From: Histomonas meleagridis
Lineage: Eukaryota > Parabasalia > Tritrichomonadida > Dientamoebidae
Direction: 5' to 3'
Length of the DNA stretch: 64,000 nt
Assembly: GCA_020186115.1 (NCBI GenBank)
Contig: WSYJ01000086.1
Coordinates: forward strand, 372,001-436,000
How positions within the stretch are numbered: the first letter of the stretch is position 1; every line of letters starts with the position of its first letter. A program made the translations under genes and the position numbers. Below, piece by piece: positions 21,696-33,015 of the stretch. The notes under the pieces are model-generated. The model saw only the letters and a program-made list of their open reading frames with translations. It made no database searches and had not been told where the DNA came from.

Positions 21696-24600
21696 TTAAG
21701 CCGATGAGTCGTCCTTCTTCTTCATCTTCTTGAGCACTATAATAGTTGCCACAACAATTATTGCCACCACAATCAGCACAGCAATTACAATTCCCGCAAT
21801 CGCTCCATCGCTTAGCGATTTGCTGCCCTCTTCTGCCGGTGTAAAGGAGCCTTCGCCTGACAACAGCACGCCGTCGTCTGTTATGAATCCTGCGATTGCG
21901 ACTTCGCCATCGATGTCGCTGATTTTCAGTTCGTGGACACTTTCGGCGTCGATGTCGTTCATTATGAACAGCAGCGACATGTACAGACGCGTTTCCGCTC
22001 CGTTCGCGCGCGAGTTCTTTTGTGATGTTGTCATTTTGCTCGTGTCGAATGTTCCGATTTCTTCGTCATCCAAATACACTTTCGCACTTCCCCCCGTATT
22101 CGTAAAGATCGCCAATGATTCCGATGTTGCTCGTGTTACGGAACTCAAACGATATTTCGCCTTTGCTTCGTCCAATGTATCCTTTGCCGTTATAGTACAC
22201 GCCTGCGCGCTGTTCTGTCATTTCGCTGATTTTCATTTGCGAATGTGTAATTGGTACGATGTGCTTGCAGCGCGCGCTTTGCTTGAACTCGATCTTGCGT
22301 ATTGACGTGCCGCCAGGATTACCGTTCATCCATGTTTCCGTGTTATTGTACGTGTACAACTGAAGTTTCGAACATGTGTACGATCTATCAAATAAAAATG
22401 TCGTCGTCATCAGACGTGTAATGTCCAAAGTAAATCGTTTCGTTGTCACATCGTAATTCAATCGTAGAGTTCATTTTGAATGTGTTTTTGTTACTTCCCA
22501 ACACAATTTCATTAAATGAAGTATATCCTGCAAAGTCAATTTCGAACTCTTGTGGAAACGGAACTTCTGAAACTGCGCGCGTGCGACAACTATCGCATTG
22601 TCCGCCATTTACTGAGTTGTTAATGCCTTCGCCACTTAAAAGAGGAGGATATTTGGAAAATGTGAAATTGTCTGGCGATGGAATTATGGAATTCGTGCCT
22701 TTGTAATCGAAGTTCCATGAAAATGTCGGAATCGTCGGCACAAAGTCAATGATTTCTGTCGAACCATAACCATTGAGAACAATCATATTCTGTGAAACAT
22801 CGATGACACTGTCAGAGTTGAAATTACCGTTCGAATCTTTAATGCGATATCCAACACTTCCGCCGCCATCACCATCAGCATTTTGCATCACAAATTGATA
22901 ATAATATTCTTTACCTTCTTCAAGTCGAATTTCTTCTGATGGATAATTCGTATTATAATTCGTGTGCCATTCATTTAAAATTAAGATTAAATATGGCGCA
23001 TCGTCTGTTGGATTTCCTTTGAGTTCATGTTCACTGATATAAAACGCTGCCTCTTCGTCATGCTTCATATAGAATACGTATGTGCCGCTCTGTCGTGGAA
23101 CAATTTTTCCCTTATTGATGCAGAGCCATGGGAGTGTCGAATAATTCAAATTATTATTGATCTTAATTCCAGTAGTGAGATATTTGTCCTCGTATTCCTT
23201 GTCTTGTATGCTGTTGAAGCCATGCGTCAAATTGCCTGACTTAAAGTCGATGTTATAATATGAAAATGTTTCGCCAAATTGCACTGTCGGCTGTATCTTG
23301 ACAATGCACGTCGTTTCTTCCTTATTGACAACATCACGATAAACAACATAAAACTTATTGAGTAAGGTGCCTTTCGGTGTGTAATCGTATGTACCTTCGT
23401 CAACTAAGTCAAATGTCGCGTTTTCGCCGCCATAATACCGAACAAATTCGAAGTCGTGCATTCCATATTTCGCTCGCGTTAATATGTCGCGTTTGAAGTA
23501 TAGTCGCGTCGTTTCGCCTGCAGGAACTTGATACGGACGCGACGTTTCCGTTTCTTCACCATCAACGATATATCCGCATTGGTAAACAAGTCCAATCGGA
23601 TGAAATTCTTTGTAACCTGCTTTGCGAACTTCTTCCAATGATTCTTCCTTATAATAAGTCGTGTCATTGAGATTCGCCGCAGCAATTAATGACGCATACG
23701 AATTAAAATATGGTATTAAGTTACGCTGTAATACTTTGCACGCGGTCATGAAGTAACGCGCAGGCCGTGTGAGTGTAGTTGAGTCACCATCGCTGTGATA
23801 GTAATATGTGTTATAGCGATCTGCATGAATGATTTCGAGCGTTTTCTCTTGGCCAAATGCATACATAAGATTCGCATAAAGTGTTAACACAACATTACCT
23901 CCTTCGTAGTTAAGAATTCCGTTTTGATGTGTAACATATGACCAGCCATCATTGGACGTGGCTGACATTGTTCCGTCGCCATTTGGTGTACGTGTGGAAC
24001 TAATCGGCGTGTAAAGTGAATATGTAATTATCGCATATATATTATTCGATGCTTCACCATATCTCTCGAAGCCCCAATCCTGGAAGTGGTGTCCGTACTC
24101 GTGAATGGTTCCCCAGCAGCCCTGGCGCTGCGAGTTATAATTAACAATTGATCCTGACCAATAATTCGGTGCTCGAACAATATTTGCGCCTTGTACTGCA
24201 TAAGCTTCCCCAACTCGAACATACGAATCTAAGTACCAATAATTTGGATTTCGAACTCTTCCATCACTTCGGCGATCATTGTATGCGATCTCTCCGCCAC
24301 TGTATGTAATGACACTGACGCCGCGTAGAAATGCCATCGCATCATTTAGTTGTGTTGCACTGCGTATTGTTGATGATGGTAACTGAATATGAACTGCACC
24401 GGTGTCTAAGAATGTGTACGGACCTGGATATTGGCGAATTGTGTCTTCCCATTCTTCATCGGTAGTGGAACCATATCGGAAATATGGTGATAATATTACG
24501 CCTGAAATGTTGACTTCAAAATTGTTGGTATATTTATCAATACCAAAACTAAAAACAAGATTTCCACCAAGTGGCCATCCAAATTTGGTAACACGACCTG

Positions 24601-25204
24601 TAATACTAATTTTTGTGGTACATCCTAATATTGGATAACGTGGAGTTCTTGTGACATCATCAACATTTTCTGCATGATTGTTAACTGTAATTGAGACGCC
24701 GTTAGCATGCTTTTCAGGAAGTTCAATCGTTATTAACTCGCCTGGTGGAACATATAATGCTGTAGTATGTTGTTCTGCATAATTCGGATTAAATATGTAA
24801 CGAACTTTGTAACGTTTTGCATTGGAAATAAGTTCTTTGTCACCATATAATTGTTCAACTCCAACGGGATGAGCATAAAGTTCATCCTGTGTAAGATCTG
24901 GCGAATTCTTACAAAAGTCTTCTTTTATTGCTGTAGCTTCTGTTTTGACAGCATTTGCATCTGTTGGGTTATGACCTTGCCAACCATAATCAGATTCTGC
25001 AATTTCTGGATATCTATCTGGGTGTAACGCATGTAATTCAGAAACTGACTTGATATTTGAAGGCTTTGATACTTCTTCAAGAATTTCATAACTATCAAAT
25101 TCTTGTGTTTGAACAGTGTCTGTACCGGGATGACCTACAACAGATTTAGTGTAGCTAAAACTTTGATGAACAAATATTGCTTGCAGCAAAAAGCAAACAA
25201 TCAT
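21696..25204 (-). pseudogene. M60-like surface metallopeptidase, two frameshifts
   Basis: The ATG at 25204 starts a signal peptide (MIVCFLLQAIFVHQSFS). The large ectodomain contains the M60/enhancin-like zinc motif IHEYGHHF (HExxH, about residue 366) with a downstream Glu region. A PA14-like segment is present (PRQSGTYVFYMKHDEEAAFY). After about 938 codons the frame is lost near 22400, continues in another frame to about 22120, shifts again at a C6/G6 run, and ends with a transmembrane helix (IAGIVIAVLIVVAIIVVATIIVL) and a KKMKKKDD tail. Trichomonad M60 proteins are surface mucinases or glycoprotein-degrading peptidases. Two single-base shifts suggest either recent decay or homopolymer errors. 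The active site itself is intact. Confidence 0.85.
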
Positions 25205-25448
25205 CGAAGTGTTCAATTGGGATTTAAATCCAAGAGCAAAGAAAAATTGAATACTTCTTGAACACCCTTACAGAATAAACTTTACAAAATCCTGGCTACT
25301 TTGGATTTAAATTGAAATGATTATCGTTCATCATAACATTTACGACATTTACAAGCATTGAAAAACGCCATAACAACTCTCATTTTTCAGAAGATTTGAA
25401 GGGGGTGTTTTACGTGCAACTTTTTGAATTGGGATTCTTGCGTTAAAT

Positions 25449-26207
25449 TTAAACAACAGAAATTGTACCTCTCCTACGACCAGTACGACGAGCTGCAACG
25501 AGACCAACCTTTTGACCTGGACGAGCATTACGTGAAACTGTTGATGGCTTACCAATATGTTGATGTGAACCACCACCATATGGGTGATCAACTGGGTTCA
25601 TAGCTGTACCACGAACAACTGGCCATGCTTTCCTTTTAGCAGCATATTTATGTGCAACTGTTCCAGCTTTGAGAAGTGGTTTCTCAAGACGGCCACCTCC
25701 AGATACAACTCCAAGACATGCACGGCAATTGCTGGAAACAACAACTTTACGACCAGATGGAAGTTGAACGCGTGTGTAGCCATCATCGTTATGTGTGATT
25801 ACACGGCATGAATCACCTGAGCATCTTCCATAACGACCTCCATCTCCTGGATGATGTTCAACATTGCATACTTCGGCACCTTCTGGGATTTGTCCAAGTG
25901 GAAGAATGTTTCCAACATGTAATGATGCTGTTTGACCTACTTGAATTAATTGACCTGTATGAATACCTTCTGGTGCAATAACGAGATGCCTTTCAAGGCC
26001 TGCTTTTCCTGATTTTTGGAAAACAAGTTGAGCAAGTGGTGCACCTCTTCCTGGATCATGAATGATATCTTTAACAACTCCAACAATTTGTGCTGATCTT
26101 TGAGCAGCTGTGAGTGGCATAAATTTGGCAGCGCCTTTTCTGTGGTGTGTGTGAGCACGGAAAACATTACCATTACCTTTACGTTGTGCACGGATAATAT
26201 GACCCAT
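25449..26207 (-). CDS. RPL8: 60S ribosomal protein L8 (uL2)
   Basis: The protein has 252 residues from the ATG at 26207, which gives the family start [12 protein letters not shown] longer frame to 26240 is open but is not part of the protein. Hallmarks are [52 protein letters not shown] and [14 protein letters not shown], which contains the peptidyl-transferase-proximal His. It is a core protein of the large ribosomal subunit. The gene is intact and intronless. Confidence 0.97.
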   Translation of the reverse strand: MGHIIRAQRKGNGNVFRAHTHHRKGAAKFMPLTAAQRSAQIVGVVKDIIHDPGRGAPLAQLVFQKSGKAGLERHLVIAPEGIHTGQLIQVGQTASLHVGNILPLGQIPEGAEVCNVEHHPGDGGRYGRCSGDSCRVITHNDDGYTRVQLPSGRKVVVSSNCRACLGVVSGGGRLEKPLLKAGTVAHKYAAKRKAWPVVRGTAMNPVDHPYGGGSHQHIGKPSTVSRNARPGQKVGLVAARRTGRRRGTISVV

Positions 26208-26208
26208 T

Positions 26209-26218
26209 AACGAAAGGA
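26209..26218 (-). promoter_or_regulatory. M5-like core promoter motif of RPL8
   Basis: CCTTTCGTTA (minus strand) lies directly before the RPL8 start codon, in the same position and with the same core as the RPL7 motif. Its location also supports the ATG at 26207 as the true start, because the longer frame would place the motif inside the gene. Confidence 0.45.
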
Positions 26219-26320
26219 AAGACCAAACCGTCATAACCACCGGACATGTGATGTAAAATAAATATAAATTAACGGATTTGTTTGATTCTATAGTTTATTT
26301 TTTACAATAATTTAATGGTT

Positions 26321-26827
26321 CTACTTGCGAAAGAAGTACAAAAGAATAATAGTGATAAGTGCAATACTAATAATTGCTTTATCCGATATCACTTCAAAAA
26401 ATTCATTCATTAATTGTGCAATATATCTGACCGCAATTTTGGATTGACCAACGCCGTATGGAGATGAGTTAAAACAATCAAATTTTTCGTCACAAAAGTC
26501 ACGAAGTGCTGGGATTAAATCACTTTTTGATTCGCAACCATTTTCTATGTACTCTTTCCGACATTGAGAAATTATTTGTTGTTCTTCATCATTCTTTTTT
26601 TCTATTTCTTTCCCAATATCTCTTGACAGTATGCGGTACATTCTAAAACATAAAATTATAAGTGCAGCAAATATGATGATTCTTGAAAATAATTTTGCAA
26701 CCATGTTTGATGTACATGCATTAACAAATCTTCTTTCTTCATCTGAAATCTGTCTTGCATTATTTCCGTGAAATGATGCTACTTTGTTATTTTCAGCAAC
26801 AACAATCTCTCGATTTGTTTTGTGCAT
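26321..26827 (-). CDS. Brr6/Brl1-like nuclear envelope membrane protein
   Basis: The protein has 168 residues with a transmembrane helix at about 47-64 (FSRIIIFAALIILCF), a lumenal region with four cysteines and a second helix near the C-terminus (IISIALITIILLYFF). The lumenal part has the Brr6/Brl1 pattern: CRKEYIENGCES, PALRDFCDEKFDC, then MNEFFEVISDKAI. In yeasts these proteins sit at the nuclear envelope and aid nuclear pore assembly and lipid balance. Two helices with a cysteine-paired loop fit the family. The gene is intact. Confidence 0.75.
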   Translation of the reverse strand: MHKTNREIVVAENNKVASFHGNNARQISDEERRFVNACTSNMVAKLFSRIIIFAALIILCFRMYRILSRDIGKEIEKKNDEEQQIISQCRKEYIENGCESKSDLIPALRDFCDEKFDCFNSSPYGVGQSKIAVRYIAQLMNEFFEVISDKAIISIALITIILLYFFRK

Positions 26828-26910
26828 TTCTGTAAAATTTTAGGGTGGCCCTAATACCGACCAATGAGGGAACGTTAATCTAATAAACTATTGATTTTTA
26901 AAGCTACAAA

Positions 26911-27450
26911 ATGAAGAAATCCATTTTAAAATACACAGCAATTTTTGGTTTAGGAGCATTTGTTGGTTATGCGATACATAAGATTTTTAACACCAAAGAT
27001 CGTACAGAAAAAAAAGAAATCTCTGAAGAAGAGGAAGAAGATTTTGATGATCAAACAAATAATTTCGACAGATCTAAAATTGACCTTAGCAAGGAACAAT
27101 GCGCTATTTTTATCATTAGAAAAGACTTAAAAATGCAAAAAGGGAAAATTGTTGCACAATGTGGTCATGCCTCATTGGGAATTTTTCTCAAAGTACTTAA
27201 AGAATTTCCTCAACTTGCTGAAGTTTGGTTCAATGAAAATAGCTTCCCTAAAAAATTCTATTATTGCAACAGTGAAAATGAAATGGATGAAAAAAGAGAG
27301 CTTGCAAAAAGTATGGGCCTGCTAAGTTGCAAGATACATGATGCCGGGAGAACACAAATTGCAGCAGGATCTGCAACAGTACTTTCAATTGGACCTGTTA
27401 CCCAAGATATGGTTAAAAATCTTACGAAAGGACTCACACCAATTAATTGA
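26911..27450 (+). CDS. PTH2: Peptidyl-tRNA hydrolase 2 with membrane anchor
   Basis: The protein has 179 residues. An N-terminal helix (YTAIFGLGAFVGYAIHKIF) and an acidic linker precede the PTH2 domain (about 65-179). That domain has IIRKDLKMQKGKIVAQCGHAS, where Lys and Cys/His positions are family landmarks, followed by HDAGRTQIAAGSATVLSIGP. PTH2 releases tRNA from peptidyl-tRNA. The animal homologue Bit1/PTRH2 has a similar N-terminal anchor for mitochondria, so attachment to the hydrogenosome or ER is possible here. The gene is intact and divergent from the Brr6-like gene. Confidence 0.93.
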   Translation: MKKSILKYTAIFGLGAFVGYAIHKIFNTKDRTEKKEISEEEEEDFDDQTNNFDRSKIDLSKEQCAIFIIRKDLKMQKGKIVAQCGHASLGIFLKVLKEFPQLAEVWFNENSFPKKFYYCNSENEMDEKRELAKSMGLLSCKIHDAGRTQIAAGSATVLSIGPVTQDMVKNLTKGLTPIN

Positions 27451-27775
27451 TAAAGAAAAAGAAAATAAATGCAAAATGCTTTTTTTATGAGAATTAATGC
27501 TTCTTACTTTTTTGTCATTATTTGGTAACGATTTTTTTTTTATTGAATAAATTTATCTTAAATTGAATATGTTCACTGTTTGCTATGTAATAAAGGATAC
27601 ATATTTTAGAAAGTCATTTGCATTTTTCAAATTATTAAAATTTATTATTTAATATGAACTTAAAGATCAAAAACATGTATAGATACAATACCAAATCCCA
27701 AGGGAACATCTTATTTATTAACATCTATAAACCGGAAAGTAATGATTTCGCATATCGGCATAATATATATTCATG
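27451..27775. other. AT-rich spacer between convergent genes
   Basis: The 3' ends of PTH2 and the kinase at 27776 meet here. No further gene was seen. Open frames on the plus strand from 27654 run antisense into the kinase and were treated as chance. Confidence 0.35.
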
Positions 27776-29056
27776 TTATGAATCATCTTCTATATATGAG
27801 AAACCATTAAACTGTTCATGTTCTGTTATTAAGTTTGGTGTTGCTATTGAATCAACAGCAGCTTCATTTGTAAATTCATCATCAAAGTATGTTGGTCTGT
27901 ATGGGTTCTTAATTTCGGGGATGAACTCTGGGGTATATTTCTTTGAGAGTACATCATCGAATTTAAATGGTTTAAAGAATGGGTGTTCGATAATATTTTC
28001 ATATCTCATTCTCATTCCTGGTTCTTTTATAAGTAAACCCGAGATAAAATCTATTGTAACACGATCAGTTCCTTCTGGAAACTTTGGATCCACATTTGAT
28101 ATATTATGGAACAACTTTGCTTTATTTTCGTCATAAAACGGAGAATAACCGAACAAAAGAGTATATGTAAGAATCCCTAATGCCCACCAATCAACAGAAT
28201 AGCCATAAAGCCTCTGATTGACAACTTCGGGTGCCATGTAATCGGCGGTCCCACAAAAAGTTTTGGTGAGTTTCGGAATTGAGATATTTTTTGAGAGGCC
28301 GAAATCGGTTAGTTTGATGTGGCCGTCAGCGGCAATTAAAATGTTTTCAGGCTTAAGATCTCTATAAACAACTCCTATTGTATGAAGATGCTCAAGAGCT
28401 AATGCAATCTCTGCAATAAATAGCTTCACTTGGGAAAGTGGAAATTTCTTGAATTTTTTGAGAAGGAAAAAAAGATCTCCTCCTGGAACATATTCAAGAC
28501 CAAGATAAAACTTTTCGGCTGTTTGGAATGCAAAACAGAGATCAACAATAAAGGGATGATTCACTTTCCCAAGTATAGATCTTTCTGCTAAAATCGTTTG
28601 AACTTTTTTGGATTTAATGAGTCGAACTTTATGAACTGTCTTGAGTGCAAAGAGTTCTTTGGTATCGATTTTCTCTACAAGCATAACCTTTCCAAAGAAA
28701 CCTCGACCTAATACAACAATAATTTTGAAAGAATCCATTGATATTTGAGGGTTGTAAAATGCTGCAGAACGCAATGCCACAACCCACTGGAGGAGAAGAT
28801 TGGAGTCTTTTGTTCGGAATGAAATATTATTTTTAGGGTTATCATCAATTTCAATAACAATCTTTGGCTTCTTACAATCTTCTAAGAAGCGTATCCTGGT
28901 GTCGTGTGTAATTTCTATTGTTTTATCAACTTTTTTTGATGATTTTTTTTTACGTATTGTTAAGGTTGTTTTATTGAGTTCAACATAACAACTTGACCAA
29001 GCCCCAAGGAAATGTGTTTTTCTAAGAAGATTTCCATCCAATGGTTCAGAAGACAT
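27776..29056 (-). CDS. PH domain-AGC serine/threonine kinase (second copy)
   Basis: The protein has 426 residues. The PH domain is at about 1-98 (LRKTHFLGAWSSCYVELN...LLQWVVALRSA). The kinase domain is at about 106-365, with GRGFFG, ALKTV, YRDLKPEN, LTDFGLS, TFCGTADYMAPE and SVDWWALG. The AGC tail (TYFDDEFTNE) ends in a hydrophobic motif (FNGFSYIE) with Ser as phosphosite. The layout matches the kinase at 8096-9415, but sequence identity is modest, so these are old paralogues rather than a recent duplication. A role downstream of phosphoinositides is inferred. The gene is intact. Confidence 0.92.
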   Translation of the reverse strand: MSSEPLDGNLLRKTHFLGAWSSCYVELNKTTLTIRKKKSSKKVDKTIEITHDTRIRFLEDCKKPKIVIEIDDNPKNNISFRTKDSNLLLQWVVALRSAAFYNPQISMDSFKIIVVLGRGFFGKVMLVEKIDTKELFALKTVHKVRLIKSKKVQTILAERSILGKVNHPFIVDLCFAFQTAEKFYLGLEYVPGGDLFFLLKKFKKFPLSQVKLFIAEIALALEHLHTIGVVYRDLKPENILIAADGHIKLTDFGLSKNISIPKLTKTFCGTADYMAPEVVNQRLYGYSVDWWALGILTYTLLFGYSPFYDENKAKLFHNISNVDPKFPEGTDRVTIDFISGLLIKEPGMRMRYENIIEHPFFKPFKFDDVLSKKYTPEFIPEIKNPYRPTYFDDEFTNEAAVDSIATPNLITEHEQFNGFSYIEDDS

Positions 29057-29169
29057 TTGTGCTCTTACGATGAAGTAAAGATGGACTATAAAAAGTGACG
29101 CATATTGAAAGCTTTACTTGAGTGAATCCAGATTTTGATGCAGTTTTTTAGTAAACAAGACAAAATGCG

Positions 29170-29660
29170 AGGAACGGAGTTAATTAACGTACTCCAAAAA
29201 TGTTGCGCAAGAACAAACTCATATGAGATTAAATTAATATCACAAGCATTAATTTCTGAATTAATAATGACAGTAATTTTATTTTCATTTCATTCTCGTT
29301 GACGCTAGGACTAATCCTTACACTATAACGGGGAAACTTCCCGCTCTTAAGGAAGGTGAAGTGAAGTTCATTAATTCACTCATCGATGGAAATTTAGAAG
29401 ATGAAGTTTTTAGGAATAGAATTCGATGTTGGTTCGACTCTTTGTTTGGCGCTATAATGAGAATAAGGAATATCAAAGAAGTGCCATATAATGTTTGGGA
29501 ACTTCTCGATTTGAGCGATGTGAATTCGTTGGAAAAGACTTTCTTTCGAATATGCTGCAAAACAAAAACGTGGCTGAAATTGTGCAAAAGTGCGACCTGA
29601 AAGAATTTAGTAACCTCGCAGAACAGATTTTGAAGAAACAGAAAAAACCTGTTTTCAATT
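29170..29660 (+). pseudogene. Unrecognised broken gene
   Basis: An ATG near 29170 opens a short frame (MRGTELINVLQKCCARTN) that stops near 29300. Protein-like coding resumes in another frame (TITGKLPALKEGEVKFINSL...) to about 29540 and in a third frame (NVAEIVQKCDLKEFSN) to a stop at about 29660. The pieces read like one hydrophilic helical protein broken by two shifts. No family was recognised. A minus-strand frame overlapping 29318-29665 is judged a shadow. Confidence 0.35.
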
Positions 29661-29787
29661 AGCATTAAAATGTTTTAGCGAAATAATTTATAAAAAATAG
29701 ATTTAATATGAAATGTTAATTATGGTGTTAAAATTAAATTAATACAAATTTGATTTCTTTTAAGTATTGCTAATTTAACTTATTTTT

Positions 29788-29875
29788 GATGGGGGGTTGA
29801 CATGATAGGAGCTGAATCATCTCCCATTCAGAGGATGGGTCCCCCCTTATACCCGGGAGTACCTTATAACGATCA
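29788..29875. ncRNA. GC-rich hairpin island, candidate structured RNA
   Basis: This short GC-rich block stands out in very AT-rich DNA. A GGGGGG at about 29790 can pair with CCCCCC at about 29853, enclosing an inner CTGAAT...ATTCAG stem with an eight-base loop. A further CCCGGG follows. No tRNA A/B boxes and no family were recognised. Strand is undetermined. Confidence 0.35.
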
Positions 29876-30029
29876 GGATATCAATTATTTACAAAATAAA
29901 TTTTGAATAAAAATTTATATAATAAATTTCTAATTTACATAAAGAATGCTGTATTAAAAATGAAATAATTTTATTTCTAATTAAAATATATACTGCTTTA
30001 TTAAAAAAAAAAATAATCAAAAAATTCAT

Positions 30030-30127
30030 TTTTCGACTCAGGAGTTACTCCTTGATCAATATTACCCATTAGGCTGGCTAGGATTTGAAAAAGTCCAGTA
30101 AAATTGGCAAAGAGCCGAATCCCTATT
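30030..30127 (-). ncRNA. Second GC-rich island with hairpins and Sm-like site
   Basis: On the minus strand an outer GGATT...AATCC stem encloses CCA-ATTTTAC-TGG, a stem with an AUUUUAC loop. A GGAGTAACTCC hairpin and then AATTTTTTGA, which fits an Sm-site pattern (AU5-6GR), follow before a T-rich run. This order recalls a spliceosomal snRNA, perhaps U5, whose universal loop contains UUUUAC. The match is partial and the family is not established. Confidence 0.3.
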
Positions 30128-30263
30128 AATTATATTTAAATAGAATTAATTTTAATTAATGAAGAAATTAGCACTAGAACAAAATGATAATATGATAAAA
30201 TACAAAATGAAATAAAATTATAATTTTTGTTTATTGAAACATTTAATTTATTTATATATTTTT

Positions 30264-32706
30264 TTATTTTATTGGTAAATATTTTTGTAATTTCGTTTGA
30301 TATTCGTTTGGAAATATTCCAATTACAAAACTTAAGAATTCGGAATTCGACATTTCGTACAATGGATGCATTCTTATCATTGGATTGACTTCTGAAAAAT
30401 GTATTGTTTTATATCCTTCCAAATAAAGATTAGAAACAGCCAAATGTCTCAAATATATTTCGAATGATTTTATTTTCATTTCATCATCAACATTAAATGT
30501 AAAAAGAAAATAGAAATAAAGATTATTATCAAATTGATAAGGAAGTTCAACATAACTATTTAAAATCATATCATATAAAAAGTTAAAATTAATATTTCGT
30601 TGTGTTAACCAAATATCAACATTTCGTTTATCTTCAAAATAAATATAGGAGATCGTTAAAATTAACGTGATCCTATCGTTAGTAAGTGATAAATCATTGA
30701 AATTTGTTTTGAATTGAAAAAGTTCAATGACTAAATTCATTATGTTGTGTTTCGTGTGCCCATTCCCTTGTTTGTATAATGAAATAGATAAATCTGAAAA
30801 AGCGTTGATCAATGTATTTCTTTTGATATTTACTTGTAGAATATAATATGAAAAATTCTTCAATTCCTTCTTTTAAATTAATTCGAACAAAAAATGATAA
30901 AATTCCAAAAACATAAAAAATTATTTCTTGTTCAATTTTCATTTTATGATGTAAAAATGTTATAAACATTTTATGAAAAATATATATATTTTCAGTTATA
31001 ACAAAATATTCATTTGGAAATCGTGAAAATATCGAATATGCAAATGCAATAGCATTTATATATTTGTTATCTTCAAAAAGAAATTCACAAAAAATCGGTA
31101 AAAAAGTTTCTTGAATAATTAAATAAAATTTCGGATGTATTAAAAAGACGCAAATTAATTCTGATATTTCACTTGAAATATACCCATTCTCTGAATATTT
31201 AATATACAAATTTTTATATATGTTTAAATATTCTGGAATTATATCTTCGTAATTATTTATACACTTAAATAGAATTTCATTAACAAGTTTAACAATTTCA
31301 ATGATATTCCCATTAGAAATCATTTCCATAACATTTGTTAATGGTTTTAACGCATATTGGAAAAGATATTGAAATTTTTCTGATTTCTTAATAATCGCTT
31401 TCGATATAAATAATGGAATTGAGAAATGGTTCGCGTGAAGTCCATTAATATAATCTTCCGGAATTTGTCGATTCAAATAAATGCAACACATGAAATATCG
31501 TCCAATCAAAATAGGATCTTCATTCGTAATTGGTGTTGGAAGCGGAAATTCATTTTTAACTTCAATATGTTCTAAATATGTAGAAAGAATATAATATAAA
31601 GTTTCTTCATTTCGATTGTTATTATTCATATTATTAAAATATGGAATTAATGTACTGAACGAAATATTCTCTTGAAGAAATTCTTTGACATCTTCACGAA
31701 GAATTGTGTTCTCTTCAATATCTTCATTAATGTTATCAGTAACAAACTGTTCAACATCATTTAGCCAATTAAAATATTCATCTTCTGATGCAATGCAAAG
31801 TTGTATATAAATTGGAATTAATGAAATTTGATTCATTTCTTCATTGTTTTGAACAATATCAATAAACATTTTAAAGAGTTCAATTCCATACGTAGAAAAA
31901 CTATAATGCGTGCCATCATTTAATACAATTTCTTTCGGAAATGGACAAAATTGAACTATTTGACTAAGTTGAAATGTGATAACTTTCAATTTTTCAAGAC
32001 TTTCTGGAACAAGAGAAAGAAGTGGAACAAGTTCAATAAAAATTGGTAAATTCGAAATTGTAATATTTTGTATTGTGAAATATTGTAAAATGAAATTAAA
32101 TAATGGAATAAAATTTTCTTCTTTTGTATCTTCTTTATTATCAAATTGATAACAAATAAAATTAGTAATACAACGTGATGATAAAACAATACTAAATATA
32201 TCTGAAGATGTGGAAATGATTTCACATAAATATTGAAAGATGTTTTGTGTTATTAAATGATGAACTTCAATATAATGAAATAATGTATAAAGAATTCCAT
32301 AAATTTGTTGTTTATTACTGTGAAATACAAATTCTTCAATGTTAGAAATATTTTCACCTAAAACTAACGAAACTTGATAAACAAGTGAATTATTCGAATC
32401 ATTTAATAAAGGAATTAATGATTGAATCATTCCTAAATTTAATTGTAATTTACAATGACGAATTATAGATAATGATAAAAACTTAAAATTAATATCAACG
32501 TTTGGATTTAAAATTACATTTACAAACTGTGCTGATATTTCAATATTTTGATTGTTTGTTATTAAAAATTGTTGAATTTCATTCAGTTGTTCTGAATTAC
32601 CTTCATGATAAGCAATAAATAAAGTTTTTGGAATGTTCATTTGAACAAACATTCTCAAAAATGCAGGCCACCCCAACAATGATTTATAACGGTCGTCTTC
32701 AATCAT
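30264..32706 (-). pseudogene. Importin-beta/HEAT-repeat-like protein, one frameshift
   Basis: From the ATG at 32706 (MIEDDRYKSLLG) a 660-codon frame encodes an all-helical protein. Its N-terminal features resemble the importin-beta N-terminal domain (LNEIQQFLITNN...FKFLSLSIIRHC). It ends at a stop near 30724. The protein continues in another frame from about 30860 to 30264 with the same helical, Ile/Asn-rich character, the two frames overlapping for about 140 bp. A single-base shift in that overlap would give about 800 residues. Karyopherins carry cargo through nuclear pores. Assignment rests on helical pattern and N-terminal similarity, so it is moderate. It may be a sequencing error rather than a true pseudogene. 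Confidence 0.5.
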
Positions 32707-33015
32707 AAACAAAAAGTGTTGAAAATATTTATTTGAACAAAATTAATGATTTTACTAACTTATTCATCATTTGCACATAATTTTCCCAAAAAGAAATTAA
32801 GGACTTTCGATATATTACCAAAGTAACATTTGACAATTAGAATTACTTTATAGACATCTTATTTGCATATAATGCAAACTTATTTACCATTTGATAAATT
32901 ATTTGCTATTTAGAACTGTATCTAATTTTTAAATATTATAGCTCATATAACGAATTTACAATCTCATTTGTGTAACTTAAGAATATAAAAAAAAATTCTC
33001 ACAATTATCTATTTA
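32707..33015. other. AT-rich intergenic region
   Basis: This spacer holds the 5' side of the importin-like gene and the 3' flank of the ankyrin-RING gene. No gene or motif was recognised. Confidence 0.35.

Noticed and set aside
27654-28136. 160-codon plus-strand frame
   Set aside because: It lies antisense over the kinase C-terminal region, whose motifs are clear on the minus strand.
29318-29665. 115-codon minus-strand frame
   Set aside because: The plus strand reads more protein-like across the same bases.
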